A stretch of DNA of 5,728 nucleotides from NCBI GenBank assembly GCA_031363055.1, contig JANLTP010000106.1:1-5728 (forward strand). The letters are read 5' to 3'. Source of the DNA: JANLTP01 sp031363055. GTDB lineage: Bacteria > Pseudomonadota > Gammaproteobacteria > Burkholderiales > Burkholderiaceae_E. The notes under the pieces were generated by a model. The model ran no database searches, was not told the origin of the DNA, and was given only the letters and a program-made list of their open reading frames with translations. A program made the position numbers and the translations under genes. This document shows positions 5,060 to 5,728 of this stretch, one piece after another; position 1 is the first letter of the stretch; the number at the start of each line of letters is the position of its first letter.

Positions 5060-5728
5060 TCAGGGAACACTGAATTCATCGGTCGCCAGGCCCATGTCGT
5101 TGCGGGGCGTCACGGTCGGATTGCCGAGCGAGCCGGTCAATTCGAATACCGTCCACAGCGTGCCTCGTTGGTTCGGCACGTAAAAGGTCATCGGGCCAAG
5201 CGCCGACGGCAAATAGAGTTCGACCTTGGCCTGCGAGCTTCCGAGCGCGGTGCTGGTCGCGGAGTTGCGATTGGTGTAGTCATGCACCGAATACCGGTAG
5301 ACGCCCGAATTCATTTGCTTGATGGTGATGGTCTCGGGTCCTAACCTATCGGTTTTGTCGGTATCGAGTCGCGCGAACGGGTTCGCGGCCTCGCTGCCGC
5401 GATACGCAGTCCGCCAAAAGACGTGAAAGCGGTTGGCGTCGCTGGCGTTGGGACCGGTCAGATGGGCGTCGAGGTCCTCCGGCGTTTGGCCCCAAGTCAA
5501 AACGATCCGAATCCCGGAGTCGTTACCGCCGACCGGCGAGCAGAACAGGTTCTGCGTGGTGGTCTGATTGCTATCCAGCGAAATTGTGGTGCGAGAACAG
5601 TCCTTAAAGCCATTGGGTACAGCCGAAACCGTGTAGACGCCGGACTCCAGACCCGCGAAGCTGTAGCCGCCACTTGAGTCGGTGGTCCGTTCGGCGACGC
5701 CCGAACCGTCAGCACCGCCGCCCTGTCC
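5060..5728 (-). CDS. C-terminal part of a secreted/surface protein with regulatory-like beta-sandwich and YfaP-like domain
   Basis: The frame is open from the right edge to TGA at 5062-5060, giving the last 222 residues of a longer protein. Residues 9-63 form a carboxypeptidase-regulatory-like (transthyretin-type) beta-sandwich: TDSSGGYSFAGLESGVYTVS and a paired Cys44/Cys63. From about 73 follows a domain resembling the YfaP/DUF2135 group: IRIVLTWGQTPEDLDAHLTGP, RFHVFW, LDTDKTDRLGPETITI, SGVYRYSVHDYTN, VELYLP, FYVPNQRGTLWTVFEL. The LTWG..P.DLD.HL opening and the GPET.TI/YRYSVHDY centre are the diagnostic parts. Such proteins are exported and probably bind ligands or other surface components; no enzymatic residues are seen. 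The end at FEL plus about 25 residues is natural for these proteins. The N-terminus and signal peptide are outside the window. Confidence 0.75.
   Translation of the reverse strand, partial: GQGGGADGSGVAERTTDSSGGYSFAGLESGVYTVSAVPNGFKDCSRTTISLDSNQTTTQNLFCSPVGGNDSGIRIVLTWGQTPEDLDAHLTGPNASDANRFHVFWRTAYRGSEAANPFARLDTDKTDRLGPETITIKQMNSGVYRYSVHDYTNRNSATSTALGSSQAKVELYLPSALGPMTFYVPNQRGTLWTVFELTGSLGNPTVTPRNDMGLATDEFSVP

Noticed and set aside
5060..5062. TGA as recoding or selenocysteine site joining the two surface-protein pieces
   Set aside because: The sequence after the TGA is not protein-like for about 50 codons, and the domain before it ends in the usual way. Frame agreement has a one-in-three chance.
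1..5728. CRISPR array, tRNA, rRNA or riboswitch
   Set aside because: No regularly spaced direct repeats, cloverleaf-like segments or rRNA-like stretches were seen on either strand.

Overview
The window is GC-rich and looks like an accessory or decaying region of a proteobacterial chromosome, probably beta- or gammaproteobacterial. That guess rests on base composition, the LytS/LytTR gene pair and the types of insertion-sequence remnant. No rRNA, tRNA or housekeeping marker fixes the taxon.

Layout, left to right. (1) Bases 1-138, plus strand: the last 45 codons of a transposase resembling the ISL3 group, with a possible element end just after it. (2) Bases 222-2294, minus strand: the only clearly intact gene, an exported alpha/beta hydrolase (TAP-like/proline-iminopeptidase type, complete Ser-Asp-His triad) with an unusual C-terminal multi-helix membrane domain. 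(3) Bases 2481-3760, minus strand: a LytS-type histidine kinase followed by its LytTR response regulator. Both are broken. The kinase has lost its membrane sensor and the ATP-binding N box. The regulator has lost the middle of its DNA-binding domain, and the end of that domain survives in another reading frame. (4) Bases 3769-about 4480, plus strand: the C-terminal part of an IS91-like (Y2) transposase, itself with an in-frame stop and an apparent internal loss. (5) Bases 4478-5728, minus strand: pieces of large secreted or surface proteins. The right-hand piece runs off the window and carries a carboxypeptidase-regulatory-like beta-sandwich plus a YfaP-like domain. The left-hand piece is a headless fragment of a related protein that ends at the transposon remnant.

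How they relate. Kinase, regulator and hydrolase are co-oriented, so they may once have been one unit in which the two-component pair controlled the hydrolase. That is inference. As written, the pair cannot signal normally, because the kinase should not bind ATP and the regulator should not bind DNA. The hydrolase can still be made if it has its own promoter.

The main observation is not a new system. Several neighbouring genes each lack an internal block of roughly 35-70 codons while keeping recognisable sequence on both sides, and a short inverted repeat lies at or near the inferred junctions. This could be genuine decay by hairpin-associated deletion next to transposons, or an amplification or assembly artefact. 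Reads across the junctions would decide.
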